From positions 62,001-126,000 of the forward strand of contig NZ_JASCXN010000009.1 of NCBI RefSeq assembly GCF_030010625.1: a stretch of 64,000 nt of DNA, read 5' to 3'. Under the pieces are notes generated by a model. The model worked only from the letters and a program-made list of their open reading frames with translations. It was not told the DNA's origin and searched no databases. Made by a program: the position numbers and the translations under genes. Positions 25,869 through 35,268 of this stretch are shown here, piece by piece (position 1 is the stretch's first letter; each line of letters starts with the position of its first letter). The DNA comes from Streptomyces sp. CC208A. Its GTDB lineage: Bacteria; Actinomycetota; Actinomycetes; Streptomycetales; Streptomycetaceae.

Positions 25869-27524
25869 CTAGCTCTCGCTGTGTATCGCTGTCATGTTTC
25901 GGATGCGCTTTTTGAAGTCCATCGGTATGAGGATCTGGACCCTTCCGATCGGCGTCTGCCACATGCCCTCGTGTCCCTCGGGGGACATGAGCTGCACGGC
26001 CGTCATCGGCGGGAGTTTCTGCGTGTGCACGATCACCTTGACCCCGGCCTCTCGCAGTTCCTTGCTGCGCTGCTCAGCCGTGGCCAGCGTGGCCCACCGT
26101 TCGCGGTACGTCTCCCCGGTCGGGTACTCCTCCCAGCCATCCGGTCGCGTCGGTTGCGCCTGGAGCGCTTGCCGCTTGTTCTCCAGCCGGGCGTACTCGG
26201 CGCGGTACTCCTTCGCTCCCGCCTCCCCGGAGTAGAGCCCTGCCGAGCGGTCCTCCCGCAGTTCCTTCAAGCGCTCCGTGACTTCCGCGATGTCGTTGGT
26301 GTAGTCGACTCCGGGGCGGAACACCTTCCGGACGATCTCAAGTTTCCCGACGCTGCGCAGGAACGTGTCCTCCACGACACGCTCAAGCTCCGGGGCGCTG
26401 ATGGACTGGTTCTGCTCACAGTTCTGCCCAGCTATCGCGCGCATGGCACAGCGGTAGTACTGGTGGCTGCGCCCCTTGTACCGGTAGAGCGGCTGGCCGC
26501 AGGTACAGAACGCCACCCGGAGTAGCGGGGACCCGCCGTAACGGTTGCCTGCCTTCCCGTTGCTGTTCTCCTTGAGCTTCTTGTTCACGAGGTCCCAGTC
26601 CTCCTTGGAGATCAGCGGCTCTGCCCTCTGGAGAGGGAGCCCGGTTTCCTTGTCGCGGACAAGGCGGGTGCGCTTCTCCTTGCGACCGTCAGGCAAGGTG
26701 ATCTCTTCCGTCATCTCGACTTGTCCAAGCAACGTGTGAGAGCGGAGCATCTTGATCAGGTTGCCCACCCGCCAGAGTGCCCCCTTCGGTGCCTTGCCAG
26801 CCCGGATGCGCTGAGCGTCGAGCGGGGGAGGAGTCTTGGTCCTGTCCTCGTTCAACCATCGGCATACGCTGTTCGCGCTCTCGCCGTCGATGATGCGGCG
26901 GACGATTTCGCGGAGAGTGCTGGCGGTATTCGTTCCCACGTCGTCGAGCACGAGACGCCAGCCGTCGCCGGTCTCCTGCTTCTCCGGCCGGTAGCCGTAG
27001 GGAACGAAGCCACCGCGCCAGCGCCCCTCGGTCATGAGGTGCGTATAGGAGGACTTGGCGCGGGCCTTGATCGCTTCAAGCTCACCCTCGGCGAACGAAG
27101 CGATCAGGCTGAAGAAGACCCTTCCCATGGGGTCGCTGAGGTCAAAGCGATCCGCTGTACTGGCAACCTGCTTGCCGTGCTTCTCGCACCACTCCGCGAG
27201 GGTGTGGACGTGCAAGACGCGGCGAGAGAGGCGGTCCAACTTCCACGCTGCGATCACGTCGAAGTCGGACGCGCGAGACGCTTCCCATGCAAGCCGGTGC
27301 TCGATGTCGCTTACGTCCCTGCCGATAGTCGACGGCAACCACTCGCCGAGCCCGGGACGCTTCCAAGGTTCGATGCCACCGGACACGCCGTCATCCTCGG
27401 CCCATCCGACGATGACGTACCCCCTGTCGTCGGCCCACTTCTGTATCTCTGCGCGCTGGCGCACGATGGCCGTGCTTTCGTCGCTCGCCCTGGACAGGCG
27501 CAGGACACCAAGAACCCGCTTCAC
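25869..27524 (-). CDS. Large serine integrase
   Basis: The 551-aa protein starts at a GTG with GAGGAAAGAGAG upstream; the frame stays open back through attR but the family start fits here. The catalytic domain comes first (nucleophile in LRLSRASDES, S11; AAWKLDRLSRR). The recombinase domain contains PYGYRPE. A zinc ribbon follows (CTCGQPLYR, YYRC, C), then a coiled-coil insertion (EVTERLKELRED to ARLENKRQALQAQ). This is the layout of phage-type large serine integrases, which join attP and attB in one direction and need a directionality factor to excise. The start is about 62 bp from the right arm, the usual int-attP arrangement. Confidence 0.95.
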   Translation of the reverse strand: MKRVLGVLRLSRASDESTAIVRQRAEIQKWADDRGYVIVGWAEDDGVSGGIEPWKRPGLGEWLPSTIGRDVSDIEHRLAWEASRASDFDVIAAWKLDRLSRRVLHVHTLAEWCEKHGKQVASTADRFDLSDPMGRVFFSLIASFAEGELEAIKARAKSSYTHLMTEGRWRGGFVPYGYRPEKQETGDGWRLVLDDVGTNTASTLREIVRRIIDGESANSVCRWLNEDRTKTPPPLDAQRIRAGKAPKGALWRVGNLIKMLRSHTLLGQVEMTEEITLPDGRKEKRTRLVRDKETGLPLQRAEPLISKEDWDLVNKKLKENSNGKAGNRYGGSPLLRVAFCTCGQPLYRYKGRSHQYYRCAMRAIAGQNCEQNQSISAPELERVVEDTFLRSVGKLEIVRKVFRPGVDYTNDIAEVTERLKELREDRSAGLYSGEAGAKEYRAEYARLENKRQALQAQPTRPDGWEEYPTGETYRERWATLATAEQRSKELREAGVKVIVHTQKLPPMTAVQLMSPEGHEGMWQTPIGRVQILIPMDFKKRIRNMTAIHSES

Positions 27525-27585
27525 TCGTGTTGCTCTCTTTCCTCTGTCCCCGTGCTGCGCATGGGGAGGCAGCCTCTTGATTATG

Positions 27586-27630
27586 CCGGTGTCAAACTCG
27601 CTACCTGGATGAAGCCCCCGAGTTCTCGAC
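27586..27630. other. attR junction
   Basis: The element arm ccggtgtcaaac (27586-27597) leads through ctacctggatga into yifB (agcccccgagttctcg). The shared GA is 27611-27612. Joined to the left end, the arms are 28 bp apart and perfectly symmetric about GA. Confidence 0.8.
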
Positions 27631-28249
27631 GAAATCACTCGACGCCCTCCGCCAGCCCCTCGAATCCGGGCACGTCGTCATCGCCCGCACCGCCGGCGTC
27701 GTCCGCCTCCCCGCCCGCTTCCTCCTCGCCCTCGCCGCCAACCCCTGCCCCTGCGGCCGCCACACCCTCCACGGCGCCGGCTGCGAATGCCCGCCCTCCG
27801 TCATCCGCCGCTACCAGGCCCGCCTCTCCGGCCCCCTCCTCGACCGCGTCGACCTCCGCGTCGAAGCCGAACCCGTCACCCGCGCCGACCTCCTCGGCCA
27901 AGGCGGCCGCGGCGAACCCACCGCCGCCGTCGCCGACCGCGTCCGCGAAGCCCGCGCCCGCGCCACCGCCCGCCTCACCGGCACCCCCTGGACCCTCAAC
28001 AGCGAGATCCCCGGCCACGAACTCCGCACCCGCCACCTCGCCGCCCCCGGCGCCCTCGCCCACGCCGAACGCGACATCGAACGCGGCCTCCTCACCGCCC
28101 GCGGCCTCGACCGCGTCCTCCGCGTCGCCTGGACCATCGCCGACCTCGCCGGACACGACCGCCCCGACCACGACGACATCGCCCACGCCCTGGAACTGCG
28201 CACCGGCATCACCCGAGGCGTCCCCCTCACCACCGGAGACCTCGCATGA
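27613..28249 (+). pseudogene. yifB: yifB/comM, 3' half
   Basis: The frame continues the AAA+ domain from just after Walker B (PEFSTKSLDALRQPLE). It holds the sensor region (RFLLALAANPCPCG), the family cysteines (CPCG, CECPP) and the C-terminal lid (TIADLAGHDRPDHDDIAHAL). It has no start codon of its own close to the junction, so it is unlikely to be translated efficiently. The stop overlaps the dprA start. Excision of the element would restore one frame of about 540 aa. Confidence 0.93.
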
Positions 28250-29406
28250 CCCCTCACCCCCCGGACGCCGAACGGCTCGCCCGCGCCGCCCTCACCCGCA
28301 TCGTCGAACCCGGTGACGAACAGGCTGGGCACGCGCTGCGCGCCCACGGAGCCACCGGGCTCCTCACCCTCCTGCGCGACCCCCGCGAGCCCCCGCTGCC
28401 CGGCACCGGTCCCCGCCGCCTCGCCGGCTGGCGCCACCGGGCCCGCACCATCGACCCCGAAGCCGATCTCGACCACATCACCCGACTCGGCGGACGCTTC
28501 CTCATCCCCGGCGACCCCGACTGGCCCCGCCAGCTCGACGACCTCGGCGACACCCGGCCCGTCGGCCTCTGGACCCGGGGCCCCGCCCCGCTGCGCACCT
28601 GGGCCCTCCGCTCCGTCGCCGTCGTCGGCGCCCGCGCCTGCACCCCGTACGGCGCCCACATCGCCGCCGACCTCGCCACCGGACTCAGCCGGCACGGCTG
28701 GGTCGTCGTCTCCGGCGCCGCCTACGGCATCGACGGCGCCGCCCACCGCGGAGCCCTCGCCGCCGGCGGAGCCACCGCCGCCGTCCTCGCCAGCGGCGTC
28801 GACACCCCCTACCCCCGCGGCCACGGCGGACTCCTCGACCGCATCGCCCGCCAAGGGCTCCTCATCGGCGAACTCCCACCCGGCAGCCACCCCACCCCCA
28901 GCCGCTTCATCCTCCGCAACCGCGTCATCGCCGCCCTCACTCGCGGCACCGTCGTCGTCGAAGCCCAGCACCGCAGCGGCTCCCTCGTCACCGCCCGCGC
29001 CGCCACCCGCCTCGGCCGCCACACCATGGGCGTCCCCGGCCCCGTCACCAGCGCCCTCTCCGCGGGAGTCCACGAACTCCTGCGGGGCGGCGCCACCCTC
29101 GTCACCGACGCCGACGAGATCATCGAACTCATCGGTGCCATCGGCGACCTCGCCCCCGCCCGACGCGGCCCCGTGCTGCCCCGGGACCTCCTCCACCCCG
29201 ACACCGCCCGCGTCCTCGAAGCCCTCCCCGCCCACCCGCCCGCCCCCACCGACGAGATCGCCCGCCGTGCCGGGACCACCCCCGACGAGGCCCTCGCCCG
29301 GCTGTACGAACTCCACGCCCTCGGTCACGCCGAACGGGACGGCGACGGATGGAGGTTGACGAACAGCGGCAAGCCGGTGTCGAACGCGCGGCGAGGCGGT
29401 ACTTGA
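28246..29406 (+). CDS. dprA: DNA-processing protein DprA
   Basis: The 386-aa protein has the DprA Rossmann-like core with SVAVVGARACTPYGAHIAADLA, VVSGAAYGIDGAAHRGAL, FILRNRVIAALTRGTVVVEA and SGSLVTARAATRLGRHTMGVPGP. A winged-helix-like C-terminus follows (TDEIARRAGTTPDEALARLYEL). DprA loads RecA on single-stranded DNA during DNA uptake in competent bacteria. The ATG overlaps the end of yifB, so its expression may now depend on a promoter in or near the inserted element. Confidence 0.95.
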   Translation: MTPHPPDAERLARAALTRIVEPGDEQAGHALRAHGATGLLTLLRDPREPPLPGTGPRRLAGWRHRARTIDPEADLDHITRLGGRFLIPGDPDWPRQLDDLGDTRPVGLWTRGPAPLRTWALRSVAVVGARACTPYGAHIAADLATGLSRHGWVVVSGAAYGIDGAAHRGALAAGGATAAVLASGVDTPYPRGHGGLLDRIARQGLLIGELPPGSHPTPSRFILRNRVIAALTRGTVVVEAQHRSGSLVTARAATRLGRHTMGVPGPVTSALSAGVHELLRGGATLVTDADEIIELIGAIGDLAPARRGPVLPRDLLHPDTARVLEALPAHPPAPTDEIARRAGTTPDEALARLYELHALGHAERDGDGWRLTNSGKPVSNARRGGT

Positions 29407-29645
29407 CCTGGCGCATTCGGGTGAAAAGGTGAAGCCGATGAGCAACCGAGTTCTCTCGGCCGCACCCGCGGGGCCGCCGCGCGCCACGACCCCGGTTCGA
29501 AGATGTGGCCGACCACGCCCACCCGGACCGGCGCGATCCGCTCCCGTTCGCTCACCGCGACACCACACTCACGCTACGCTCACCAGGATTCCCCACAGGA
29601 CACCCAGACCGACACACCCGACAGCAGAACGGCTCAAGGCAACGC

Positions 29646-30482
29646 ATGCCCCAGCACACCTCCGGGTCTGACCGCGCTGCGGTGCCCCCAGCAGCCCGGG
29701 GCACCGTGCGGCCGCCCGCGCCGACCTCACTCGAAGAGCTGTGGCGCTCCTACAAGGCCACCGGCGACGAACGCCTGCGGGAGCAGCTGATCCTGCACTA
29801 CTCGCCCCTCGTCAAGTACGTCGCCGGACGCGTCAGCGTCGGCCTGCCGTCCAACGTCGAACAGGCGGACTTCGTCTCCTCCGGGGTGTTCGGCCTCATC
29901 GACGCCATCGAGAAGTTCGACGTCGAACGCGCCATCAAGTTCGAGACCTACGCCATCACCCGCATCCGCGGCGCGATGATCGACGAACTGCGTGCCCTCG
30001 ACTGGATCCCCCGCTCCGTGCGCCAGAAGGCCCGCAACGTCGAGCGCGCCTACGCCACCCTCGAAGCCCAGCTCCGCCGCACCCCCAGCGAGAGCGAGGT
30101 CGCCGCCGAACTCGGCATCCCGCTGGAGGAACTGCACGCCGTCTTCAGTCAGTTGTCCCTGGCCAACGTCGTCGCCCTCGAAGAGCTCCTGCACGTCGGC
30201 GGCGAGGGCGGCGACCGGCTCTCCCTCATGGACACCCTGGAGGACACGGCCGCCGACAACCCCGTCGAGGTCGCCGAGGACCGCGAGCTGAGACGGCTGC
30301 TCGCCCGCGCCATCAACACCCTCCCCGAGCGGGAGAAGACCGTCGTCACGCTCTACTACTACGAGGGCCTGACCCTCGCCGAGATCGGCCACGTCCTCGG
30401 CGTCACCGAGAGCCGCGTCAGCCAGATCCACACCAAGTCCGTCCTCCAGCTCCGCGCCAAACTGGCCGACGTGGGCCGCTGA
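29646..30482 (+). CDS. whiG: RNA polymerase sigma factor WhiG
   Basis: The 278-aa sigma-70-family factor is of the FliA/WhiG type. It has region 2 ([50 protein letters not shown]), region 3 ([19 protein letters not shown]) and region 4 ([36 protein letters not shown]). WhiG starts spore formation in aerial hyphae of Streptomyces. The ATG at 29646 gives the family length; the frame is open upstream. The 239-bp gap before it holds no other gene that I can support. Confidence 0.95.
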   Translation: MPQHTSGSDRAAVPPAARGTVRPPAPTSLEELWRSYKATGDERLREQLILHYSPLVKYVAGRVSVGLPSNVEQADFVSSGVFGLIDAIEKFDVERAIKFETYAITRIRGAMIDELRALDWIPRSVRQKARNVERAYATLEAQLRRTPSESEVAAELGIPLEELHAVFSQLSLANVVALEELLHVGGEGGDRLSLMDTLEDTAADNPVEVAEDRELRRLLARAINTLPEREKTVVTLYYYEGLTLAEIGHVLGVTESRVSQIHTKSVLQLRAKLADVGR

Positions 30483-30511
30483 CGCCGCCCCGCCGGTCGT
30501 ACAGTGGAGCC

Positions 30512-31102
30512 GTGCCCAGGATTCGAGCGGCCTCGGTGGCCGAGCACCGGACCATGCAGCGCGGCGCCCTGCTGGACGCCGCGCGTTCCCTGCTGTCCGA
30601 GGGCGGGACGGAGGCGCTGACCTTCCCCGCGCTCGCCGAGCGCACCGGCCTCGCCCGCTCGTCGGTCTACGAGTACTTCCGCTCCCGCGCCGCCGTCGTC
30701 GAGGAACTGTGCGCGGTCGACTTCCCCGTCTGGGCCGCCGAGGTCGAGACCGCCATGGCCGCCGCCGACACCCCCGAGGCCAAGGTCGCCGCCTACGTCC
30801 GCAAGCAGCTGGACCTCGTCGGCGACCGCCGCCACCGGGCCGTCGTCGCCATCTCCGCCGGCGAGCTCGACGACGGCGCCCGCGAGAAGATCCGCGCCGC
30901 CCACGGCGGCCTCGTCGCCATGGTCGTCGAAGCCCTCGCCGCCCTCGGCACCCCCGAACCCCGCCTCGCCGCCATGCTCCTCCAGGGCGTCGTCGACGCC
31001 GCCGTCCGCCGCATCGAACTCGGCGCCGCGGAACACCCCGACCGCATCGCCGAAGCGGCCGTCACCATGGCCCTCCACGGCGTCACCGGCCCCACTCCCT
31101 GA
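30512..31102 (+). CDS. TetR-family regulator
   Basis: The 196-aa protein has an N-terminal helix-turn-helix (AARSLLSEGGTEALTFPALAERTGLARSSVYEYFRSR, about residues 16-52) and an all-helical ligand domain. The ligand is unknown. The GTG at 30512 is 30 bp after whiG and has a GGAG just upstream. Confidence 0.85.
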   Translation: MPRIRAASVAEHRTMQRGALLDAARSLLSEGGTEALTFPALAERTGLARSSVYEYFRSRAAVVEELCAVDFPVWAAEVETAMAAADTPEAKVAAYVRKQLDLVGDRRHRAVVAISAGELDDGAREKIRAAHGGLVAMVVEALAALGTPEPRLAAMLLQGVVDAAVRRIELGAAEHPDRIAEAAVTMALHGVTGPTP

Positions 31103-31166
31103 CCCGGGGCCCTCCCCCCTCCCCCCACCCCCTCCCCTCCCGCCCCTCCCTCCCCCTCTCAGTTCG

Positions 31167-31613
31167 TCAATGCAGTGGCAGCAGGCGTGACCGGCCTCCC
31201 CGCAGCAGGATCAGTGGGTCGAGGTACTCCCTGCCCCGGAGCAGGCCCCAGTGGAGGCAGGAGCGGGGGCAGTGGGTGCCTGGCGCGACGCGGGCCAGGG
31301 GGGTGCCCGCCGTGACGTGGGTGCCGGGGCGGACCAGGGGGGTCACGGGGGTGAAGGTGGTGCGGAGTGGGGGTGTGCCGGTGTGGGGGAGGGTGAGGGT
31401 GAGGACGCCGCGGCCTCCTACGGGGCCGGCGAAGGTGACGGTGCCGGCGGTGGGGGCGTGGACGGTGGTGCCTTCGGGGGCGGCCAGGTCGACGCCCCGG
31501 TGGCCGGGGGCGTAGGGGGTCGCGGGGGGTTGCCAGGGGCGTACCACGTCGGGGGCGGGTGGGGCGAGGGGCCAGCAGAGGGCCAGGGCGAGGAGGAGTG
31601 TCGTCGTGTGCAT
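31167..31613 (-). CDS. Secreted M23-family peptidase
   Basis: The 148-aa protein has a signal peptide ([20 protein letters not shown]) and an M23/LytM domain with [20 protein letters not shown] and CLHWGLLRG, which supply the zinc ligands. It is expected to cut cell-wall peptide bridges outside the membrane. It is short for the family, with the peptidase core only. The ATG at 31613 is chosen because it begins the signal peptide. It is divergent from rpsB. Confidence 0.85.
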   Translation of the reverse strand: MHTTTLLLALALCWPLAPPAPDVVRPWQPPATPYAPGHRGVDLAAPEGTTVHAPTAGTVTFAGPVGGRGVLTLTLPHTGTPPLRTTFTPVTPLVRPGTHVTAGTPLARVAPGTHCPRSCLHWGLLRGREYLDPLILLRGGRSRLLPLH

Positions 31614-31719
31614 GGGGAGAGCTTGGCCCGGGGGAGGCGGCTGTGACGGGGGCGGCGGTTTTCTGTGGACAAGTGGCTGCCTGTGGACCGTGCCGTCACC
31701 CGGCGCTCCCGGGGTCCCG

Positions 31720-31725
31720 TACACT
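31720..31725 (+). promoter_or_regulatory. Possible rpsB promoter -10
   Basis: TACACT fits the actinobacterial -10 well and lies about 145 bp before rpsB, but no clear -35 is seen at the right spacing. Confidence 0.3.
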
Positions 31726-31870
31726 TCCTATGGCGACCCGGGTCACCGGGTCGACTTCGCACGCCCCGCCACCTGTCTCACAGAGCGTGGTGGCAGCGCC
31801 TTTCGGTCCTTCGCGGCACGGCGCGCCGGGGCGTCAGGAAAACAACCGAGAAACCCAAGGAGATACGGCC

Positions 31871-32731
31871 ATGGCCGTCGTCACGATGCGGGAGCTGCTG
31901 GAGAGCGGCGTCCACTTCGGTCACCAGACCCGTCGCTGGAACCCGAAGATGAAGCGCTTCATCTTCACCGAGCGCAACGGCATCTACATCATCGACCTGC
32001 TCCAGTCGCTGTCGTACATCGACCGCGCCTACGAGTTCGTCAAGGAGACGGTGGCCCACGGCGGCTCCGTCATGTTCGTCGGTACGAAGAAGCAGGCCCA
32101 GGAGGCCATCGCCGAGCAGGCGACGCGTGTCGGCATGCCCTACGTGAACCAGCGCTGGCTGGGCGGCATGCTCACCAACTTCTCGACCGTCTACAAGCGT
32201 CTGCAGCGCCTCAAGGAGCTCGAGCAGATCGACTTCGAGGACGTCGCGGCCTCGGGTCTCACCAAGAAGGAGCTCCTGGTCCTCTCGCGCGAGAAGGCCA
32301 AGCTGGAGAAGACCCTCGGTGGTATCCGCGAGATGCAGAAGGTGCCGAGCGCCGTCTGGATCGTCGACACCAAGAAGGAGCACATCGCCGTCGGCGAGGC
32401 TCGCAAGCTCAACATCCCGGTCGTCGCGATCCTCGACACCAACTGCGACCCCGACGAGGTCGACTACAAGATCCCGGGCAACGACGACGCGATCCGTTCC
32501 GTCACCCTGCTCACCCGTGTGATCGCCGACGCCGTCGCCGAGGGCCTCATCGCCCGTTCCGGTGCCGCGACCGGTGACTCGAAGCCGGGCGAGAAGGCCG
32601 CCGGCGAGCCGCTCGCCGAGTGGGAGCGCGACCTGCTCGAGGGCGAGAAGAAGGACGAGGCCGCCGAGGCCCCGGCCGAGACCGAGAAGGCCGCCGAGGC
32701 CGAGGCCGAGGCCCCGGCCGAGCAGGCCTGA
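31871..32731 (+). CDS. rpsB: 30S ribosomal protein S2
   Basis: The 286-aa protein starts [20 protein letters not shown] and has the S2 signatures [13 protein letters not shown] and [15 protein letters not shown] Glu/Ala-rich C-terminal tail of about 40 residues is typical of actinomycetes. AAGGAGA precedes the ATG. Confidence 0.98.
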   Translation: MAVVTMRELLESGVHFGHQTRRWNPKMKRFIFTERNGIYIIDLLQSLSYIDRAYEFVKETVAHGGSVMFVGTKKQAQEAIAEQATRVGMPYVNQRWLGGMLTNFSTVYKRLQRLKELEQIDFEDVAASGLTKKELLVLSREKAKLEKTLGGIREMQKVPSAVWIVDTKKEHIAVGEARKLNIPVVAILDTNCDPDEVDYKIPGNDDAIRSVTLLTRVIADAVAEGLIARSGAATGDSKPGEKAAGEPLAEWERDLLEGEKKDEAAEAPAETEKAAEAEAEAPAEQA

Positions 32732-32761
32732 CGCTTCCGCACCCCGGAACACCTCGGAGGT

Positions 32762-32792
32762 GACGGCGGGGGCCCGGAAAGCCCCCGCCGTC
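32762..32792 (+). terminator. Attenuator-like hairpin between rpsB and tsf
   Basis: A perfect 12-bp stem (gacggcgggggc / gcccccgccgtc) with a 7-nt loop lies between two genes that normally form one operon. Partial read-through would set less Ts than S2. Confidence 0.75.
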
Positions 32793-32842
32793 CCGCCGCA
32801 GATCTTCGTAGATCTTTCTGACTTCGAGAGAGAAACAGACTC

Positions 32843-33679
32843 ATGGCGAACTACACCGCCGCTGACGTCAAGAAGCTCCGTGAGCTCACCGGCGCCGGCA
32901 TGATGGACTGCAAGAAGGCCCTCGAAGAGGCCGACGGCGACGTCGACAAGGCCGTCGAGGCCCTGCGCATCAAGGGCCAGAAGGGTGTCGCCAAGCGTGA
33001 GGGCCGCTCCGCCGAGAACGGCGCCGTGGTCTCCCTCATCGCCGACGACAACACCTCCGGCGTCCTCGTCGAGCTGAAGTGCGAGACGGACTTCGTCGCC
33101 AAGGGTGACAAGTTCCTCGCCGTCGCCGACGCCCTCGCCGCCCACGTCGCCGCCACCAAGCCGGCCGACATCGAGGCCCTGCTCGCCTCCGAGATCGAGG
33201 TCGGCAAGACCGTGCAGGCCTTCGTGGACGAGGCCAACGCCAACCTCGGCGAGAAGATCGTCCTCGACCGCTTCGCCGCCTACGCCGACGGTTACGTCTC
33301 CGCGTACATGCACCGCACGATGCCGGACCTCCCGCCGCAGATCGGTGTCCTCGTCGAGTTCGACAAGGAGAACGCCGAGGTCGCCAAGGGCATCGCCCAG
33401 CACATCGCCGCCTTCGCGCCGAAGTACCTGGACAAGGACGACGTCCCGGCCGAGGTCGTCGAGTCCGAGCGCCGCATCGCCGAGGAGACCACCCGCGCCG
33501 AGGGCAAGCCCGAGGCCGCGATCGCCAAGATCGTCGAGGGTCGCGTCAACGGCTTCTTCAAGGACGCCACGCTGCTCGGCCAGCCGTACGCCCTGGACAA
33601 CAAGAAGACCGTCCAGAAGGTTCTGGACGAGGCCGGTGTCACCCTGAAGCGCTTCACCCGCATCAAGGTCGGCATCTGA
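32843..33679 (+). CDS. tsf: Elongation factor Ts
   Basis: The 278-aa protein has the EF-Ts N-terminal motif LRELTGAGMMDCKKALEEA and the EF-Tu-contact region GVLVELKCETDFVAK. It exchanges GDP for GTP on EF-Tu. The length fits the family. Confidence 0.98.
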   Translation: MANYTAADVKKLRELTGAGMMDCKKALEEADGDVDKAVEALRIKGQKGVAKREGRSAENGAVVSLIADDNTSGVLVELKCETDFVAKGDKFLAVADALAAHVAATKPADIEALLASEIEVGKTVQAFVDEANANLGEKIVLDRFAAYADGYVSAYMHRTMPDLPPQIGVLVEFDKENAEVAKGIAQHIAAFAPKYLDKDDVPAEVVESERRIAEETTRAEGKPEAAIAKIVEGRVNGFFKDATLLGQPYALDNKKTVQKVLDEAGVTLKRFTRIKVGI

Positions 33680-33770
33680 GTCCGTCCGCCCCACGCGACG
33701 GACACCGGACCCGGGTAGGGTCTGAGACAGTCGCCCCGCCCCGCGCGGGACGACCGCAGATGTGACGAGG

Positions 33771-33817
33771 AGGCCATTGCCGAACGGGATACCCATCGAG
33801 GACCCAGGCAATGGCCT
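33771..33817 (+). promoter_or_regulatory. Hairpin upstream of pyrH
   Basis: An 11-bp perfect inverted repeat (aggccattgcc / ggcaatggcct) with a 25-nt loop ends 28 bp before the pyrH ATG and is followed by tcttcgt. It may be a terminator of tsf or an attenuator for pyrH. Confidence 0.6.
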
Positions 33818-33844
33818 TCTTCGTATGTGCACGAGGAGATCTCC

Positions 33845-34609
33845 ATGAATCAGGGCGCCGCACAGGGCGACGACAACAGCGGCAACAAGCCCGGCCGCTA
33901 CATGCTCAAACTGTCCGGAGAAGCCTTCTCCGGCGGTACCGGTCTCGGTGTCGACCCCGACGTCGTGCACGCCATCGCGCGTGAGATCGCGGCCGTCGTC
34001 CGAGACGGCGCCCAGATCGCGATCGTGATCGGCGGTGGCAACTTCTTCCGCGGCGCCGAGCTCCAGCAGCGCGGCATGGACCGGGCCCGCTCCGACTACA
34101 TGGGCATGCTCGGCACCGTGATGAACTGCCTCGCCCTCCAGGACTTCCTGGAGAAGGAGGGCATCGACTCCCGCGTGCAGACCGCCATCACCATGGGCCA
34201 GGTCGCCGAGCCGTACATCCCGCTGCGCGCCGTGCGCCACCTGGAGAAGGGCCGCGTGGTCATCTTCGGCGCCGGTATGGGCATGCCGTACTTCTCGACC
34301 GACACCACCGCCGCCCAGCGGGCCCTGGAGATCGACGCCCAGGCCCTGCTCATGGGCAAGAACGGCGTGGACGGCGTCTACGACTCCGACCCGAAGACCA
34401 ACCCCGCGGCGGTCAAGTTCGACGCGCTGGAGTACGGCGAGGTCATCGCCCGCGACCTCAAGGTCGCCGATGCCACCGCCATCACCCTGTGCCGCGACAA
34501 CAAGCTCCCGATCCTCGTCTTCGAACTGCTCGCCGAGGGCAATATCGCGCGCGCCGTGACGGGTGAGAAGATCGGCACACTCGTGAGCGACCAGGGCACC
34601 CGGGCCTGA
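33845..34609 (+). CDS. pyrH: UMP kinase
   Basis: The 254-aa amino-acid-kinase-fold protein has [41 protein letters not shown] and the C-terminal [11 protein letters not shown]. It makes UDP from UMP and is usually inhibited by UTP. The ATG at 33845 has GAGGAGA upstream and is preferred over the GTG 18 bp earlier. Confidence 0.97.
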   Translation: MNQGAAQGDDNSGNKPGRYMLKLSGEAFSGGTGLGVDPDVVHAIAREIAAVVRDGAQIAIVIGGGNFFRGAELQQRGMDRARSDYMGMLGTVMNCLALQDFLEKEGIDSRVQTAITMGQVAEPYIPLRAVRHLEKGRVVIFGAGMGMPYFSTDTTAAQRALEIDAQALLMGKNGVDGVYDSDPKTNPAAVKFDALEYGEVIARDLKVADATAITLCRDNKLPILVFELLAEGNIARAVTGEKIGTLVSDQGTRA

Positions 34610-34710
34610 GGCCCGACCCCAACCGGGAACCGCCCCGCACGGGGCTGGACGACAGCCCTGCCGGTCGTACACCGTGCAGGACACAACGCGACGACACGCA
34701 GGAGCAAGTG

Positions 34711-35268
34711 GTGATCGAAGAGACCCTCCTCGAGGCCGAGGAGAAGATGGAGAAGGCCGTCGTGGTCGCCAAGGAGGACTTCGCCGCGATCCGCACCGGC
34801 CGTGCGCACCCGGCGATGTTCAACAAGATCGTGGCCGACTACTACGGCGCCCTCACCCCCATCAACCAGCTGGCCTCGTTCTCGGTGCCGGAGCCGCGCA
34901 TGGCCGTGGTGACCCCGTTCGACAAGAGCGCGCTGCGCAACATCGAGCAGGCCATCCGCGACTCGGACCTCGGCGTCAACCCGAGCAACGACGGCAACAT
35001 CATCCGTGTGACCTTCCCGGAGCTGACCGAGGAGCGCCGCCGGGAGTACATCAAGGTCGCCAAGGGCAAGGCCGAGGACTCCAAGATCTCGATCCGCTCC
35101 GTGCGCCGCAAGGCCAAGGAGACCATCGACAAGTTCGTCAAGGACGGCGAGGTCGGTGAGGACGAGGGCCGCCGTGCGGAGAAGGAGCTCGACGACACCA
35201 CCGCGAAGTACGTCGCGCAGGTGGACGAGCTGCTGAAGCACAAGGAAGCCGAGCTCCTCGAGGTCTGA
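34711..35268 (+). CDS. frr: Ribosome recycling factor
   Basis: The 185-aa protein has the RRF signatures [31 protein letters not shown] and [11 protein letters not shown]. It splits post-termination ribosomes together with EF-G. GTG at 34711 is preferred over GTG at 34708 by spacing to AGGAG. The stop overlaps the cdsA ATG (TGATG). Confidence 0.97.
   Translation: MIEETLLEAEEKMEKAVVVAKEDFAAIRTGRAHPAMFNKIVADYYGALTPINQLASFSVPEPRMAVVTPFDKSALRNIEQAIRDSDLGVNPSNDGNIIRVTFPELTEERRREYIKVAKGKAEDSKISIRSVRRKAKETIDKFVKDGEVGEDEGRRAEKELDDTTAKYVAQVDELLKHKEAELLEV

Larger units (their letters stand above)
17392..27612. mobile_element. Serine-integrase element inserted in yifB/comM
   Basis: About 10.2 kb interrupts yifB at codon level, with reading frames that match on both sides (LDEA before and LDEAPEF after). 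The outer ends carry perfect 12-bp inverted arms. Contents from left to right are an XRE/TPR regulator (reverse), a five-gene cargo operon (forward), a resolvase (reverse), a small unknown gene (reverse), a hairpin-rich non-coding region, a RecA/RepA-fold ATPase (reverse) and a large serine integrase (reverse). I see no capsid, terminase, lysis or FtsK/TraB-type transfer genes. The genes look less GC-extreme than the flanks and two contain TTA codons. It could be a minimal integrative plasmid-like element, a mobilisable element or a phage satellite. Confidence 0.9.

Noticed and set aside
25633..25962. 109-aa reverse frame between ATPase and integrase
   Set aside because: It overlaps the integrase terminator and the integrase 3' end, and its composition is non-biological.
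17392..27612. Actinomycete integrative conjugative element of the pSAM2 type
   Set aside because: Those use a tyrosine integrase at a tRNA gene and carry an FtsK-like transfer protein. None of these is present.
31778..34684. 968-codon reverse frame over rpsB-tsf-pyrH
   Set aside because: It is antisense to three certain genes and has no recognisable domain.
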